64,000 nt of DNA from Rhynchopus sp. YZ270_cl-10 (Eukaryota; Euglenozoa; Diplonemea; Diplonemida; Diplonemidae), in the NCBI GenBank assembly GCA_964035575.1, contig OZ037841.1:1178001-1242000 (forward strand), given 5' to 3'. Numbering within the stretch: position 1 is the stretch's first letter; every line of letters starts with the position of its first letter. Below, one piece after another: positions 1-12,038 of this stretch. The notes beneath the pieces are model-generated. The model made no database searches. It saw only the letters and a program-made list of their open reading frames with translations, and had not been told where the DNA came from. A program made the translations under genes and the position numbers.

Positions 1-2
1 CC

Positions 3-1604
3 TCGCTCCTGCTCATCAGCTTCGCCATCTCCTACTATATGTACCGCAAGCTCGACTACAAACGAATGAAGCACCGCGGCTTCAACACCGTCCTCCCCAC
101 CGAAGAGGAAATGGTCCTTGAGGCTGAGTACTCCAAAAAGGGTACCAGAGTGATTCACACCGGGTTGAATAAGGAGGATGTGACGTATTTAGCGGCAAGG
201 GGAAGGTTCGGGTGGATTTTGATTCCCGCAACCTTTTTATTTGCAGGGGCTGCGCTGTGCAGTGTGTCTGCGTTGATGTATTCTACACCGTTTTATAAAT
301 TTATTGCGGCGTGCGATATTGTTGTCTTCATTTGTGGGCTTCTTGCGTATGCGACGATGGTGGCTCGCGATACTAAAAAACACTCAATTGTTGAAAATTT
401 CGACGACCCAACTCGCCCTTGGTACTACAAAATGCTCTGGGGCTGGGCAGAGTGGCGCACCAACCGCGGCCGTGGCCACGGCGCTTGGGTAGAACTGAAC
501 CACCTTCTCTATGACGGCTACATACACTCTTGCAGGTACTTCCTCACATACGAGCTTCTCATTACCTTTGGCATTGGCGCGGTGGGGGCGTGGTCGCCGC
601 AAACCTTCGAAGCCTGTTGGATCAAAAGCAGCCTCACCATTGCGCTGTTGGTGGTCTTCCTGCTCTCCCTGCTTCTCCTCCGGCCGTACCTCGCGCCTTA
701 TGAAAACGTTCTCGAAACCGCCATAGCCGCAGCCGAAGTAGCCATCGCCTCCCTCCTCCTCGTCGCCATGGGGCAGGACAACCCAAACGGCCACTGGTCT
801 GCAGGGGTTGCCTACCAGGTTACCTTTGCTACGGTGTGGTTGGTAACTGGAAAGGCGATGATGGATATGACAGTCTTCCTCATCGACGAACACGGCCTAT
901 GGAAGGAAACCCAGGCAGAACTGGAGCCCAAAAAACGGCGGATTTTTGTTGCCCATTTGCTGTGCTGTGGGAACAACATCCCTGGGGAAGGGATGAACGA
1001 CTATGTTGTGCGCTACGAAGACAGCACTGAGAACGTCTCCAACAAATCTGACGATGCCAGCGTCTACAGCCTCTACAATGATGAGAGAGACGGCGAATCC
1101 CCTGAAGAGGTCCTTGGGTTGACCACCACCGAGTTGCCACGACCCCCAAGACGGAGGCACAGTCGGCAGATGAGTTGCTCTTCTTTTACTCAAGAGTTGG
1201 ATGAAAAGAAGTTGCCGTTGTCGCCAGAAAACGGTTCAAATTTGAGTATGTACGCCGCTCCGTTGCCTCCAGCCCGTGCAGGCACCTTAGGATCAAGCGA
1301 TTTGGAGAAAACACTGGAGAAGACTTTGAATGACAGTGCAAAGAAATTGAATCATCAGCAAAGTGCGTTCGGGCGTGGTCGGATGGGGGGTGGGAGGCGT
1401 ATGTCGCAATTCAGCGCAGCCAGCTCGCATGGTGGGTCAAATCAACATAAAGTACCCCTCGGGGTGACCACCTCTTCTGGGTACGATATGAGCGATATTC
1501 GCAGTGGCACCGCAGCCCCCTCACCTCCATCACGGCAACGACGCTTCTCCACAGCAAGCGTCGAAATGCTTGACCTAGGGAGCGACGAGCATATGGCGGT
1601 GTAA
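3..1604 (+). CDS. Polytopic membrane protein, 3' part (5' end outside window)
   Basis: The frame is open to the window edge and the residues before the first ATG (position 39) already match a paralogue, so the gene starts upstream. That paralogue is exon 2 of the gene ending at 26471: both have a segment ending ISY-x-MYR-x-L, then GRFGW-x-LIPATFLF, GHGAWVELNHLLYDGY, YELL-x-TF-x-IG, RPYLAPYENV and HLLCCGNNIP. I see about six or seven hydrophobic segments in the first 300 residues, followed by a polar, Ser/Arg-rich cytoplasm-like tail of about 200 residues. The paralogue implies that a large extracellular region is missing to the left. Function is unknown; a surface receptor or adhesin is inference. 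The gene ends with TAA. Confidence 0.85.
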   Translation, partial: SLLLISFAISYYMYRKLDYKRMKHRGFNTVLPTEEEMVLEAEYSKKGTRVIHTGLNKEDVTYLAARGRFGWILIPATFLFAGAALCSVSALMYSTPFYKFIAACDIVVFICGLLAYATMVARDTKKHSIVENFDDPTRPWYYKMLWGWAEWRTNRGRGHGAWVELNHLLYDGYIHSCRYFLTYELLITFGIGAVGAWSPQTFEACWIKSSLTIALLVVFLLSLLLLRPYLAPYENVLETAIAAAEVAIASLLLVAMGQDNPNGHWSAGVAYQVTFATVWLVTGKAMMDMTVFLIDEHGLWKETQAELEPKKRRIFVAHLLCCGNNIPGEGMNDYVVRYEDSTENVSNKSDDASVYSLYNDERDGESPEEVLGLTTTELPRPPRRRHSRQMSCSSFTQELDEKKLPLSPENGSNLSMYAAPLPPARAGTLGSSDLEKTLEKTLNDSAKKLNHQQSAFGRGRMGGGRRMSQFSAASSHGGSNQHKVPLGVTTSSGYDMSDIRSGTAAPSPPSRQRRFSTASVEMLDLGSDEHMAV

Positions 1605-1955
1605 TAGAGGATTTTTTTATGGAATGCGGTTTTTACTCGTCCCTTCTCTGCAAAAATAGCAACTCTCATTGAAAACTGGCAACACCTTTTGTTGTCTATA
1701 CCATTAAAAAGTTTTAGAATGCGGTACCCTGAAGCATTGGTGGGTAGGGGTGTGTGTATGGATGTGATTGTTTTAGATGTGGGATACACAGTGCATGATG
1801 TTCATTTTCAACTTTCTTTTTTTTTTTGTGCGATCTATTTTGCCAGTACATTTTTCTTCTTTGAAAAGAGGAAAATAAAAAATGGTTTTTTTTTTTGTTA
1901 ATTTCTGTCGGGGTTTTCTCAGTTGGGGAGGGGGGGTTTTTTTTTTAGGGGAGGG
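1605..1955. other. Intergenic, T-rich
   Basis: This stretch between the membrane-protein stop and the hAT-like element holds long T runs and G runs. No convincing gene or RNA is visible. Confidence 0.6.
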
Positions 1956-1963
1956 TTAACTGC

Positions 1964-2774
1964 CAGGGCACTAGCTAGACTTTTTTTTTTCCGTTTTTTT
2001 GCGGTTTTGCGGTTTCAAAAAAAAAATTCGCGTGGCGACGAACAAAGGGAAAACACACGAATGAGGGACGGGGAGATTTTGGGAAGGGGTCATTTACAGG
2101 GCATTTTTTACGGGGCTAAACCCGACTGACCCGTGGTGTAATCTCCTGCCAACTTCATTGCATGTATCAGAATGCTTCTGTGCGTGAGCATGTGTTGTCG
2201 CATGGTCTGCACAGCTTCCGACGTTCGCACATACTCCCCCCAGTCTCCTGTTTGCTGTCAACCATTCTATCACATACTCCTCCATGTCCGCGGTGGCACG
2301 CCGGCTCACTAAGCTCTGACTTAATCTCCCTGACCCACAACCTGAATCGATTGCATTTTCGGTTGCAAAATGCAACTGTCCAAATTGCAAGGGGATTCCC
2401 GAAGATATTGTAAAATAATAAATGGCGCCGCAGGCAAAAAAAATTAGGGTACGGTGTAAAGATGCCGGTTTTACCAGAGTCACTCAACAAACCCCTTTTT
2501 TGCGAAGCAAAAAAGGAAATGGCGCCGCAGGCAAAAAAAAATATGGGTTAACTCCGCGAGCGAAGCGAGCGGAAATTTTTTTGGGGTGTACTTCCGTGAG
2601 CGCAGCGAGCAGAAAAAAATTAAGGTTCTATCATGCCAGTCATCTGGGGGTCGGGCGAGGGGGCCGAACAGTGCCCAAAACCCCCCCACATTTTTTTTTC
2701 TTCTGCCCCGAGATTTTCCGTTTTTTTTTTTTTTTTTCCGCCAAACCGCAAAAAAGCACCTAGCTAGTGCCCTG
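1964..2774. mobile_element. hAT-like non-autonomous element (MITE)
   Basis: Both ends carry the 15-bp terminal inverted repeat CAGGGCACTAGCTAG, and inside it both arms continue with a T-run next to GCGGTTT-like sequence. The element is flanked by a perfect 8-bp direct repeat, TTAACTGC, at 1956-1963 and 2775-2782. An 8-bp target duplication with termini beginning CAG is characteristic of hAT transposons. No transposase frame is present, so it is non-autonomous. Inside lie two copies of a GGCGCCGCAGGC motif (about 2423 and 2521) and related GCGAGCGAAGCGAGC / GCGCAGCGAGC strings. Confidence 0.85.
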
Positions 2775-2782
2775 TTAACTGC

Positions 2783-3842
2783 ACACAGGGGTACCATGGG
2801 GTACCATGGGGTACCATGTTGTGTACACAAGAAAAAAAGCAAAGCAGACCCTAATTTAGTCAACTTCAAAATCCACACTGTAACACCTTCCTCTCTTCTC
2901 TCTCCCTCTCTGTGCTACGAGCAAAAATGCACCCAAAAAAAAAAAAAAAAAAAAAAAAACACACATCTAGCGACTGTCTGAATGGCATCCACACTAAACG
3001 GTGGGCTGCACTTTCAATTTCTTTCACTTTTCAAATTTACTTTTTTTCTGTTCAATACGAACAGCCTTTAAAGGACTCCAAACCCTGCAGAAGAAACCAA
3101 AAGTAAAATAGAATACAAACTGTATTTTAAGCTTTTGACCCTCTCCCCCCGCTCCCCCTCTCTCGGGATGACTAAGTACATCAAGCTTACTCATCATTAT
3201 TTTTGTGAGACCTTTTGTGCCTGCATCCGCTGAGGTACGGACACTAACAACTTCACCCCCTATTTTTTTTTCAAAAAGACGTTGTCAGGCGCACACTGTC
3301 AAATAACGTTCAACCCGCCAATCGAAAAGAAAAGAATGATAGTGGAATTCATCCTCAGGTGTCTACACTACAACCAAATTTTCAAAAGAAAAAGAAAAAA
3401 GTTACGGCCACACAGAGAGACTTAGTATTGTCTGTTACAAACTCCTCTTTTTTGTGCCCGCGTCAGTCAATTATATTCTCTTCTTCAGATAGACCCTCGT
3501 AGAGAGGCATTTCCATCTGTCAAATTTTCTCTCTTTTTTTATGTCCCCTACTCAGGGTTGTTAGCTAATTTCTATAAAAAAAACGACCCCCCTTTTTTTT
3601 TCTTCAGGGGAGAAAAATTTCACCAGGAATTTCCTCCCCTCCCCGGGGGGGGAAAAAAAGTTTGAAAAATTAGTTATCACCCCCTAAATCAGCTTCTCAC
3701 TTCTGTTCTGATGTATTTATTTCATTTCTTTTGTTATTTTTTGTTTTCTGTACTTCATTGGTATACACATCACACACCCCACACGACCGTCCCCCCCGGT
3801 TCTTTCCTTGTGGCGCATCTGCCTGGGTCCTCTCCCACTCAG
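2783..3842. other. Intergenic region and possible LINE 5' flank
   Basis: AT-rich DNA with homopolymer runs. A GGGGTACCAT triplet repeat lies at 2789-2818, a long A run at about 2936-2959, and one hairpin/poly-T module near 3219-3272. No gene is seen. The 5' boundary of the LINE probably lies in the last few hundred bases but cannot be fixed without a second copy. Confidence 0.5.
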
Positions 3843-5705
<1,863 letters not shown>

Positions 5706-5837
5706 CGGAGCGAGAAGCGTGACCCCGAGTCGCTCGCAGCCCACAACTACGAGCAACTTCCTCGCGAGTGCATAGAAACACGCCCTGGTCCCCGCCACTT
5801 CCCAAACCAAGCCTCCTCATCATCATCATCATCATCC

Positions 5838-8800
5838 GTGGCATCCTTTTCTCCTCGCCCCTTTTTCCCTACGTCACTCTCAGACACATCTTCTTCCTCT
5901 GCTTCCTCCTCTTCTTCTTCTTCCTCTTCTTCCTCCTCCTCTTCAACGGATAGATCCTCCTCACGTACGTGCTGCTCCGATGCTGAGAACACGCTCACGA
6001 TAACCACCCTCAACTGCACATCCCTGCAGAACTACGCACACATCATACACGACCTGCAGTGCGATATAATTTGTCTGCAAGAGACAAAATTGACCGAGTC
6101 CAAGATCTTTGAGATGAACGACTTCTTCACCACAGTTTGGTCCCCAGAGTGGGGCCCCCCCATGGATGGCGCACTCGTCCATGGCATCCGCAGTCCACAC
6201 ATTGGGGAACGTGGGGGAGTTGCCACCATGCTGAAGAGACCGGGCATCATGTTCCTGGACACCGAATTGACGTCTTCTCTGAAGCCCTCGCTGAGGAAAC
6301 GCGTGGTGCACACACGCGTGGCGCTTGGTTCCGGCCGTCTGTTCCTGCATGTGGTGAATGTGTACGCCCCGTCAGGTGACACGCCAAGAGGTACAGTTGC
6401 TTCCCGCGAAGAACTCCTCCACACAGTGCTTGTGAAGTTTCGAGAAGCCCTGGGTAACGTTCCGTTGATTGTGTGCGGCGACCTCAACACCGATGTGGAA
6501 AGATCACCAACATTGCGGAAAGCACTCGCCAATGACTGGTGCGATGTCGCGCTCCTGGGAAGCACTGGGGATGACGGCAAGCCCCCTGCCACGTTCACTC
6601 GCAAAGACTCAGCGGGAACCCGTATCGACTACATCCTGCTGAATAGCGTCGCTGCACACGCCATTCATAGCTGTTGGACACAGAGCATCAACTGCATCCC
6701 CAGCCACAAGTCCGTCAACGTGCGGCTCTGCCTCTCTGTGTTTACAGAGTCGACACTCCGATACATTATTCCCAAGCAGATGCCGGAGCTTGGACTTGTG
6801 GCGAATGCTGAGACAGTCGGCAGGAATCTCCTACAACAACACAACTGTGCCGCAGCACTTGCGTCCGGTGACATTGACGATGCGTGGGAAGCGATCGCAT
6901 TGGCTGGGGAAGAGTTTCTCCTGCTCGCGGCAAAGGCAGCTGGTGACACGCTTTCGAAAGGGTTCTGTGGCCGCTCCAAGATCCCCCATCCGGTGTTGAA
7001 ACCTGTGTGTGCACCTACACGACCGGCGTCTGTTGGTGGGTCTTCCCCCCGACAGGACCAACTTGCCAAATTCGAGTACAAGCTCACGGATCTCATCGCA
7101 AAGACTGAATCTTGTCCTGGTGGGGTGATGGAGAATCCTGTGCGCAATGCCTGGGGTAAAGTGTTCCGTACCGCAATTACGCTCAAGTTGATGAGGTCCG
7201 AGGAGACGACAATCCCTCTCTCGCTCGAAAGGCAAATACAGATCCTTAACTCTCTGCTGGAAAAATCCAAGATGCTTATGAACCTTGAGATACGCAATAC
7301 CCGTCTACAGCGCGAGAAGCAGTACACCACCAAGCTGAAGGTGGATTTCAGCAGCGAACGACGAAAACTCACGGCGTGGTGCATGGGTAAACAGGGTGTT
7401 CCTATTTCCGCCCTTCGGGGGGAAGATGGTGTGCTTACGGCCAACCACAGGGAGATGGACAAACTCCTGCGTGATGAATGGAAATCGGTGTTCAACCTAT
7501 ACGACCACGACCATCCCGAGCCAACTCTCGCCTCTTTCGAACAACGTTTCGGCAGCTTCGTCGCGCACTCCCCGATGTCCCTAGACCCGCTAAGTGGTGC
7601 TGACTTGCGTAGAACGCTTGACAAGAAAGGTAAGCGCACGGACGCCTGCGGAACTGATGGCTGGCGCTCATTGGAGCTTCATGCGATGCCCCTGTGCATA
7701 CTGGACGGTTTTGCCCGAGTGTTCAACGCGATAGAGACGAACGGTGTGTGGCCGCAAGCGCTGTTGACCGCCCTGGTGACGCTCCTTCCCAAAGGCGAGG
7801 ACCAGTCCCCCTTGAAGCTACGTCCTGTGACAGTGACCAGTGCGGTGTACCGGTTGTGGGCCTGCGCACGCCTGCAGGCAGTTCAACAATGGCAGGAACA
7901 ATGGGTACACCCGTCGCAACATGGCTTCCGCCCAAAGCACAGCACGAACGACGTCTTGTATGACGTCTTCACACAGATGGAGGACGCTCTGCTCGGTGGC
8001 GAACCGCTGCACGGTCTGGCACTCGACTTTGCGAAGTGCTTCGACCGCGTACCACAGGGCCTCACCTTGGATCTTGTAGAGAAGATGGGGCTTCACCCCA
8101 GGATCATGACACCTCTGCGAGCAATGTACGCCAAGCTGAGACGGCGGTTCAAGCTGCCCTCCGGCGTAGGAGAGGCGTACTCCGTGACGAATGGGATTCT
8201 GCAGGGGTGCCCCCTCTCTGTGGTGCTCATCAACGCCTTGATGTCGGTCCTGACACACTGCATCACGGCAGAGGTACCTGAGGCGTTTGTACGGTCGTTT
8301 GCTGACGACGCATACCTTTTGTCTCGCCATAGTGAAGCTTCGGTGGGGGCGTGTCTGCTGCGAGTGGAGGACTTCTGCCGCATCACAGGCATGCGCCTCA
8401 ACATGGCGAAGACCTTTGCCTTCTCATCATTGAAGAACCACAAATGCAAGCTGAAGTCTGAGGACAACCATAGGTTCCGGACAACAGAGTCACTCCGCTC
8501 ACTCGGCGTGATGATGTACAGCTCCCTACGGAGCAAGGGGCGATACAACGCTACGGTATACCAATCAGCCGTGAGGGCGCTCTCATGTTTGGGTGCGACA
8601 CCGCTCTCCTTCTCCCAGAAGGTATCTATTGCCACATCTGCCATCCTCCCTTCAGTGTTATACGAGTCCGCATTCAACATGCCCCCTCAGTCAGTGTTGA
8701 ATGAACTAACGAAGGCAGTGGCGATGTGCTGCTGGGGCCCCACCTACCTTACCCGTTCAGTGGATGCATTGCTCACACTCTGCCTGAAGGCGCACATGGC

Positions 8801-10136
8801 ACACCCCCTCTCGAGTGCAATATGCCGGACGTTCAGAACTTACGCTGCCAGTGTGGAACGCAACGACGCCATACGCCAGAGGTGCATGAACATCAGAGAG
8901 AGATACGAGACCCTGGCCGCACGGGGTACACCTATGCATGCAGTTGGTCCAGTGGGGACGGTGCTTGCCGCCTCCCGCAGATGTGGCGTGAGTTGGGACC
9001 CTGAGATGAAGACAGTGACGTCTACGTCTGCAACCGCGAAGACTACCCCCATCATCGAGATAGACAAAGCCAAGAGGGCCCATGAAGTGCGAGTTCTGGC
9101 ACGTACGGCGGTATGGGATGACCTACAGAGTAAACGCCCTACGTACGACGGCATCAACGACGGCATTGACACCCGCGCCACCAATGCCCTGTGGCGCAAT
9201 CTACAATACCACGACCCCCTCAAGGCTTTCCGGATGCGACGTGTTCTGTGTGGTGGAGTCCTCTTCTGCCATCCAGATGGGCTCAAGCGCAGTGGCCTGC
9301 CCGAGGCGGACTTCAGCGATAAATGCCCCTTATGCCTCGTCCAGGTTACATGCCACACACGCCACCTACTGTGGCACTGCAGCATAGTGCACACACCGGC
9401 ATTCACTGCCCTACATGCGTCGGCCATCAGCCTCTACGGCAAGGGGCTTCCCACCTGCTTTGTGCTGCACGGCATTGTGCCCTCCAATGTGAGCAAGGTG
9501 ACGGTGAAGGCGGTACAGTCTCTTCTCCTCGATGCCGTCACCACGATCGACACGACCCTCTCAAGTCCAGCGGATGTGGCCCCGGCTGTGCACCCTTGGA
9601 ATCTCACATTTGCTGCCTCTAAACGGGATACCCCCTTCCGCACATATCTGACCAAGCTACAACCTAGTTTTTCCTCCACCTATAGGGAGGCGTTCACTTT
9701 GAAAGCTTTCCTGTGGTGGGTGATTACGCTCGAGTGGAGCAAAGAACCCCGCGACGTGTCGTGTGTCGAGCTCGCGGTCGACTTCGAATTGCGCACAAGG
9801 GTCTTCCTCGCCAAACAGACCTCTAATATCCGCGAGCGTGGGCGGGCCATACAAAGGCTCATCGTCAAGGCTAACATGCGGGCTTTAACAGCGAAACTCC
9901 GCCGCGCCCCATTCCCTGGTGTGAAGAGGGATCGTGTGCACTCCCTCCGTTCCGTCGGCGCCCCGGCGCTCATCGGATTCAGCAGACGCCCAGTGTTGTG
10001 TGCTAAAACACGTGCTTTTCTTGAATCACTAAATCATGTTGTCCCCCCTTCCCGGTCAGGGTGGGGTAATGATTGTATACCTGCTTACAGCTTCCCTGTA
10101 AACCAAACACAAGCGCAACACTCCGGGGTTCGATAA
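5838..10136 (+). CDS. LINE ORF2: endonuclease and reverse transcriptase
   Basis: Coordinates start at a GTG after a Ser-coding (TCA)n run, but the frame is open from 5706 and no ATG precedes the first catalytic motifs, so ORF2 probably depends on read-through of the TGA at 5703-5705 or on non-AUG initiation. The EEP endonuclease spans about residues 50-290, with LNCTSL, the QET metal-binding motif, VYAP, CGDLN and RIDYIL. The last motif reads SHKSV where SDH is usual. The reverse transcriptase covers about 640-890, with HGFRPKHSTND, LDFAKCFD, GCPLSVVL and the catalytic FADD at about 819. A knuckle CPLC ... HLLWHC sits near 1162-1180. The product nicks the target and copies the element RNA in place. 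The TAA stop falls inside a T-arm-like hairpin. Confidence 0.93.
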   Translation: MASFSPRPFFPTSLSDTSSSSASSSSSSSSSSSSSSTDRSSSRTCCSDAENTLTITTLNCTSLQNYAHIIHDLQCDIICLQETKLTESKIFEMNDFFTTVWSPEWGPPMDGALVHGIRSPHIGERGGVATMLKRPGIMFLDTELTSSLKPSLRKRVVHTRVALGSGRLFLHVVNVYAPSGDTPRGTVASREELLHTVLVKFREALGNVPLIVCGDLNTDVERSPTLRKALANDWCDVALLGSTGDDGKPPATFTRKDSAGTRIDYILLNSVAAHAIHSCWTQSINCIPSHKSVNVRLCLSVFTESTLRYIIPKQMPELGLVANAETVGRNLLQQHNCAAALASGDIDDAWEAIALAGEEFLLLAAKAAGDTLSKGFCGRSKIPHPVLKPVCAPTRPASVGGSSPRQDQLAKFEYKLTDLIAKTESCPGGVMENPVRNAWGKVFRTAITLKLMRSEETTIPLSLERQIQILNSLLEKSKMLMNLEIRNTRLQREKQYTTKLKVDFSSERRKLTAWCMGKQGVPISALRGEDGVLTANHREMDKLLRDEWKSVFNLYDHDHPEPTLASFEQRFGSFVAHSPMSLDPLSGADLRRTLDKKGKRTDACGTDGWRSLELHAMPLCILDGFARVFNAIETNGVWPQALLTALVTLLPKGEDQSPLKLRPVTVTSAVYRLWACARLQAVQQWQEQWVHPSQHGFRPKHSTNDVLYDVFTQMEDALLGGEPLHGLALDFAKCFDRVPQGLTLDLVEKMGLHPRIMTPLRAMYAKLRRRFKLPSGVGEAYSVTNGILQGCPLSVVLINALMSVLTHCITAEVPEAFVRSFADDAYLLSRHSEASVGACLLRVEDFCRITGMRLNMAKTFAFSSLKNHKCKLKSEDNHRFRTTESLRSLGVMMYSSLRSKGRYNATVYQSAVRALSCLGATPLSFSQKVSIATSAILPSVLYESAFNMPPQSVLNELTKAVAMCCWGPTYLTRSVDALLTLCLKAHMAHPLSSAICRTFRTYAASVERNDAIRQRCMNIRERYETLAARGTPMHAVGPVGTVLAASRRCGVSWDPEMKTVTSTSATAKTTPIIEIDKAKRAHEVRVLARTAVWDDLQSKRPTYDGINDGIDTRATNALWRNLQYHDPLKAFRMRRVLCGGVLFCHPDGLKRSGLPEADFSDKCPLCLVQVTCHTRHLLWHCSIVHTPAFTALHASAISLYGKGLPTCFVLHGIVPSNVSKVTVKAVQSLLLDAVTTIDTTLSSPADVAPAVHPWNLTFAASKRDTPFRTYLTKLQPSFSSTYREAFTLKAFLWWVITLEWSKEPRDVSCVELAVDFELRTRVFLAKQTSNIRERGRAIQRLIVKANMRALTAKLRRAPFPGVKRDRVHSLRSVGAPALIGFSRRPVLCAKTRAFLESLNHVVPPSRSGWGNDCIPAYSFPVNQTQAQHSGVR

Positions 10137-10197
10137 CCCGCGGAGTGTCAGTGCCTGCGTCCCAGAGGCGTTTGCACTATCAACTTCACTTTTTTTT
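10010..10197 (+). other. LINE 3' tail with tRNA-like hairpin
   Basis: The segment starts inside the ORF2 coding region and ends in a T run. It contains a hairpin at 10118-10148, ACACTCCG pairing with CGGAGTGT around GGGTTCGATAACCC, which resembles a tRNA T-arm and a Pol III B box (GGTTCGA). A second module, GTGCCTGCGTCC...TTTGCAC then ATCAACTTCAC and T8, follows at 10151-10197. The same order occurs at 31190-31370 and, more divergently, at 41979, 46970 and 60312. In LINEs the tail is the reverse-transcriptase recognition site, so the repeated copies fit tail-sharing SINEs or 5'-truncated LINE copies. Confidence 0.75.
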
Positions 10198-10459
10198 GGC
10201 CCATGGCGCGAAAATAGGCGTAACTGGAAAGCAATGCACTACGTTTTGGCCAAAAAAGCGCGTTTTTTTTTTTGTCTGTATGGGCAACTACACTATCAGA
10301 GAATATCTGTTTGTTATGTAAGGTGACCAAGGCACCGAGGGGTTGAGCTTCATCATCTTACAAAGGGTTCATTTTTTTTTAAAGTCCCAGCGTCCGCCGA
10401 TGAGCGGTGAGGCGTTTGCTCTTTCAACTTTATTCCTTTTTTTTTTTTTTTCTTATTTT
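10198..10459. other. Intergenic with two hairpin/poly-T modules
   Basis: An AAGGTGACC...TTCATCATCTTA module lies at 10319-10360, and a module with GCGTCCG...GAGGCGTTTGC...TTTCAACTT and a T run lies at about 10388-10453. No gene is seen. Confidence 0.5.
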
Positions 10460-10466
10460 TGGGACA

Positions 10467-12031
10467 AGGGATAAGGACAGTCTGGCCCACTACGTTTGAC
10501 TTTTGGACAGTATGGGCCCAACATGTTTCGATAAAGACAGTTCAGCCCCAAACGTTTGTAAAAAAGACAGTTCAGACCCAAAACGTTTGTAAAAAAGACA
10601 GTTCAGACCCAAAACGTTTGTAAAAAAGACAGTTCAGACCCAAAACGTTTACAAAAAAGACAGTTCAGACCCAAAACGTTTGCAAAAAAGACAGTTCAGA
10701 CCCAGGCAGCGGTAGGGAGGGTTTGTGGTTTCTGGTGGGAGGGGTGTTCGTGGGGGTACCCCCCGCTGAATCTGGCACTGGGGTGCCCAGGCACCCAGAT
10801 ACGCAGGTACATACGTACACGCACCCCAATTGCCAGAGTCGACGCAACAAAAAAGTCCAAAAGACTTTGTTGGTGGCCTTACTCATTTGGATCACAACAA
10901 TTTTGGCCCAGGCATGCTCTTGAAGTATGACAATTTAGTGTGTATGGGGCAGGGTGTTGTTTTGTTCTGAATTCTCTTTGTTATAACATCTATCTAGCAT
11001 CAAAATTGTGGAAAACTTTGCACCCCAAACACCCTCAACAACGCCCGCCAAAAGGCGCCCCTTGTTTCTGGGAGTTGGTTCTCATGTTTGATACACTGCA
11101 CAGCAGGCATTCCTCTGAGTCCAACGCATGTTTGGCCTGTCTGCGGCGTTGTACTTAAGGTGCACGAAGACAGGGTCTGGTGGTAAATTTTGCGTAGTAC
11201 TGCGACGTGGTACTGCGTGGGTCTGGGAATATGGGTACCTGGGTACAGGATATTTGTTGTGGAAGACATCTTCCACCATGCATTGAGGAGGGTAAGACAG
11301 TGGTCGCAGTTTCTACTTGATAGCATTACAGCATTTAACTTCTCCACGGGGGTCTTGGGCCGTTCACTCGGTTATACCTTGACTAGCGGAAGAGGCCTTT
11401 TTGGTCTCTAGAATATCCGGTCTTCCCAAACGGAGGCACACTTTGTGTGTTACTACGACCTGGCAATTTCCAGCAGTAGGTTAAGTAATCTTTCTTGTAA
11501 ATTGTTGGATTATTATCTCCTCAGTGCATGAATGCCCCACGTGATTGGACACTTTTGTGTTTGTCATGTGGAGCTGTGGTTGCTCTTTCACGACTTTTTT
11601 CCTTGTACACCAGTGTACCGTGTACCTGGGTACCTGGTCACCTGGTCGCCTGGGTACGTACCGGTAAATGTGACCAAATAACAGGTGGTCTGACCAGGTA
11701 TACCTGGTCAGACCTCTGACCAGCGCACGGTGATAGCCGTGCCCAAGACCCACTCAGGGGTGGCATTTTTGGGCTCAGATGGGTGCAGCTGCCTGGGTCT
11801 GAACTGTCTTTTTTGCAAACGTTTTGGGTCTGAACTGTCTTTTTTGCAAACGTTTTGGGTCTGAACTGTCTTTTTTACAAACGTTTTGGGTCTGAACTGT
11901 CTTTTTTACAAACGTTTTGGGTCTGAACTGTCTTTTTTACAAACGTTTGGGGCTGAACTGTCTTTATCGAAACATGTTGGGCCCATACTGTCCAAAAGTC
12001 AAACGTAGTGGGCCAGACTGTCCTTATCCCT
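10467..12031. mobile_element. Fold-back element with ~31-bp repeat arms
   Basis: The left arm (10467-10715) and right arm (about 11788-12031) are inverted copies. Each starts AGGGATAAGGACAGTCTGG and then carries about eight units of roughly 31 bp built on GACAGTTCAGACCCAAAACG with TTTGTAAAAAA spacers, the outer two divergent. The flanks show the direct repeat TGGGACA at 10460-10466 and 12032-12038, read as the target-site duplication. The ~1.07-kb middle is rich in GGTACC/CCTGGTCACC strings and has no meaningful ORF. Tandem repeats inside inverted arms are typical of fold-back transposons; the superfamily is unclear. Confidence 0.85.
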
Positions 12032-12038
12032 TGGGACA

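Noticed and set aside
10500-10710. Regular ~31-bp repeats that might suggest a CRISPR array
   Set aside because: There are no unique spacers; units are contiguous, inverted at the other end of the element, and the genome is eukaryotic.
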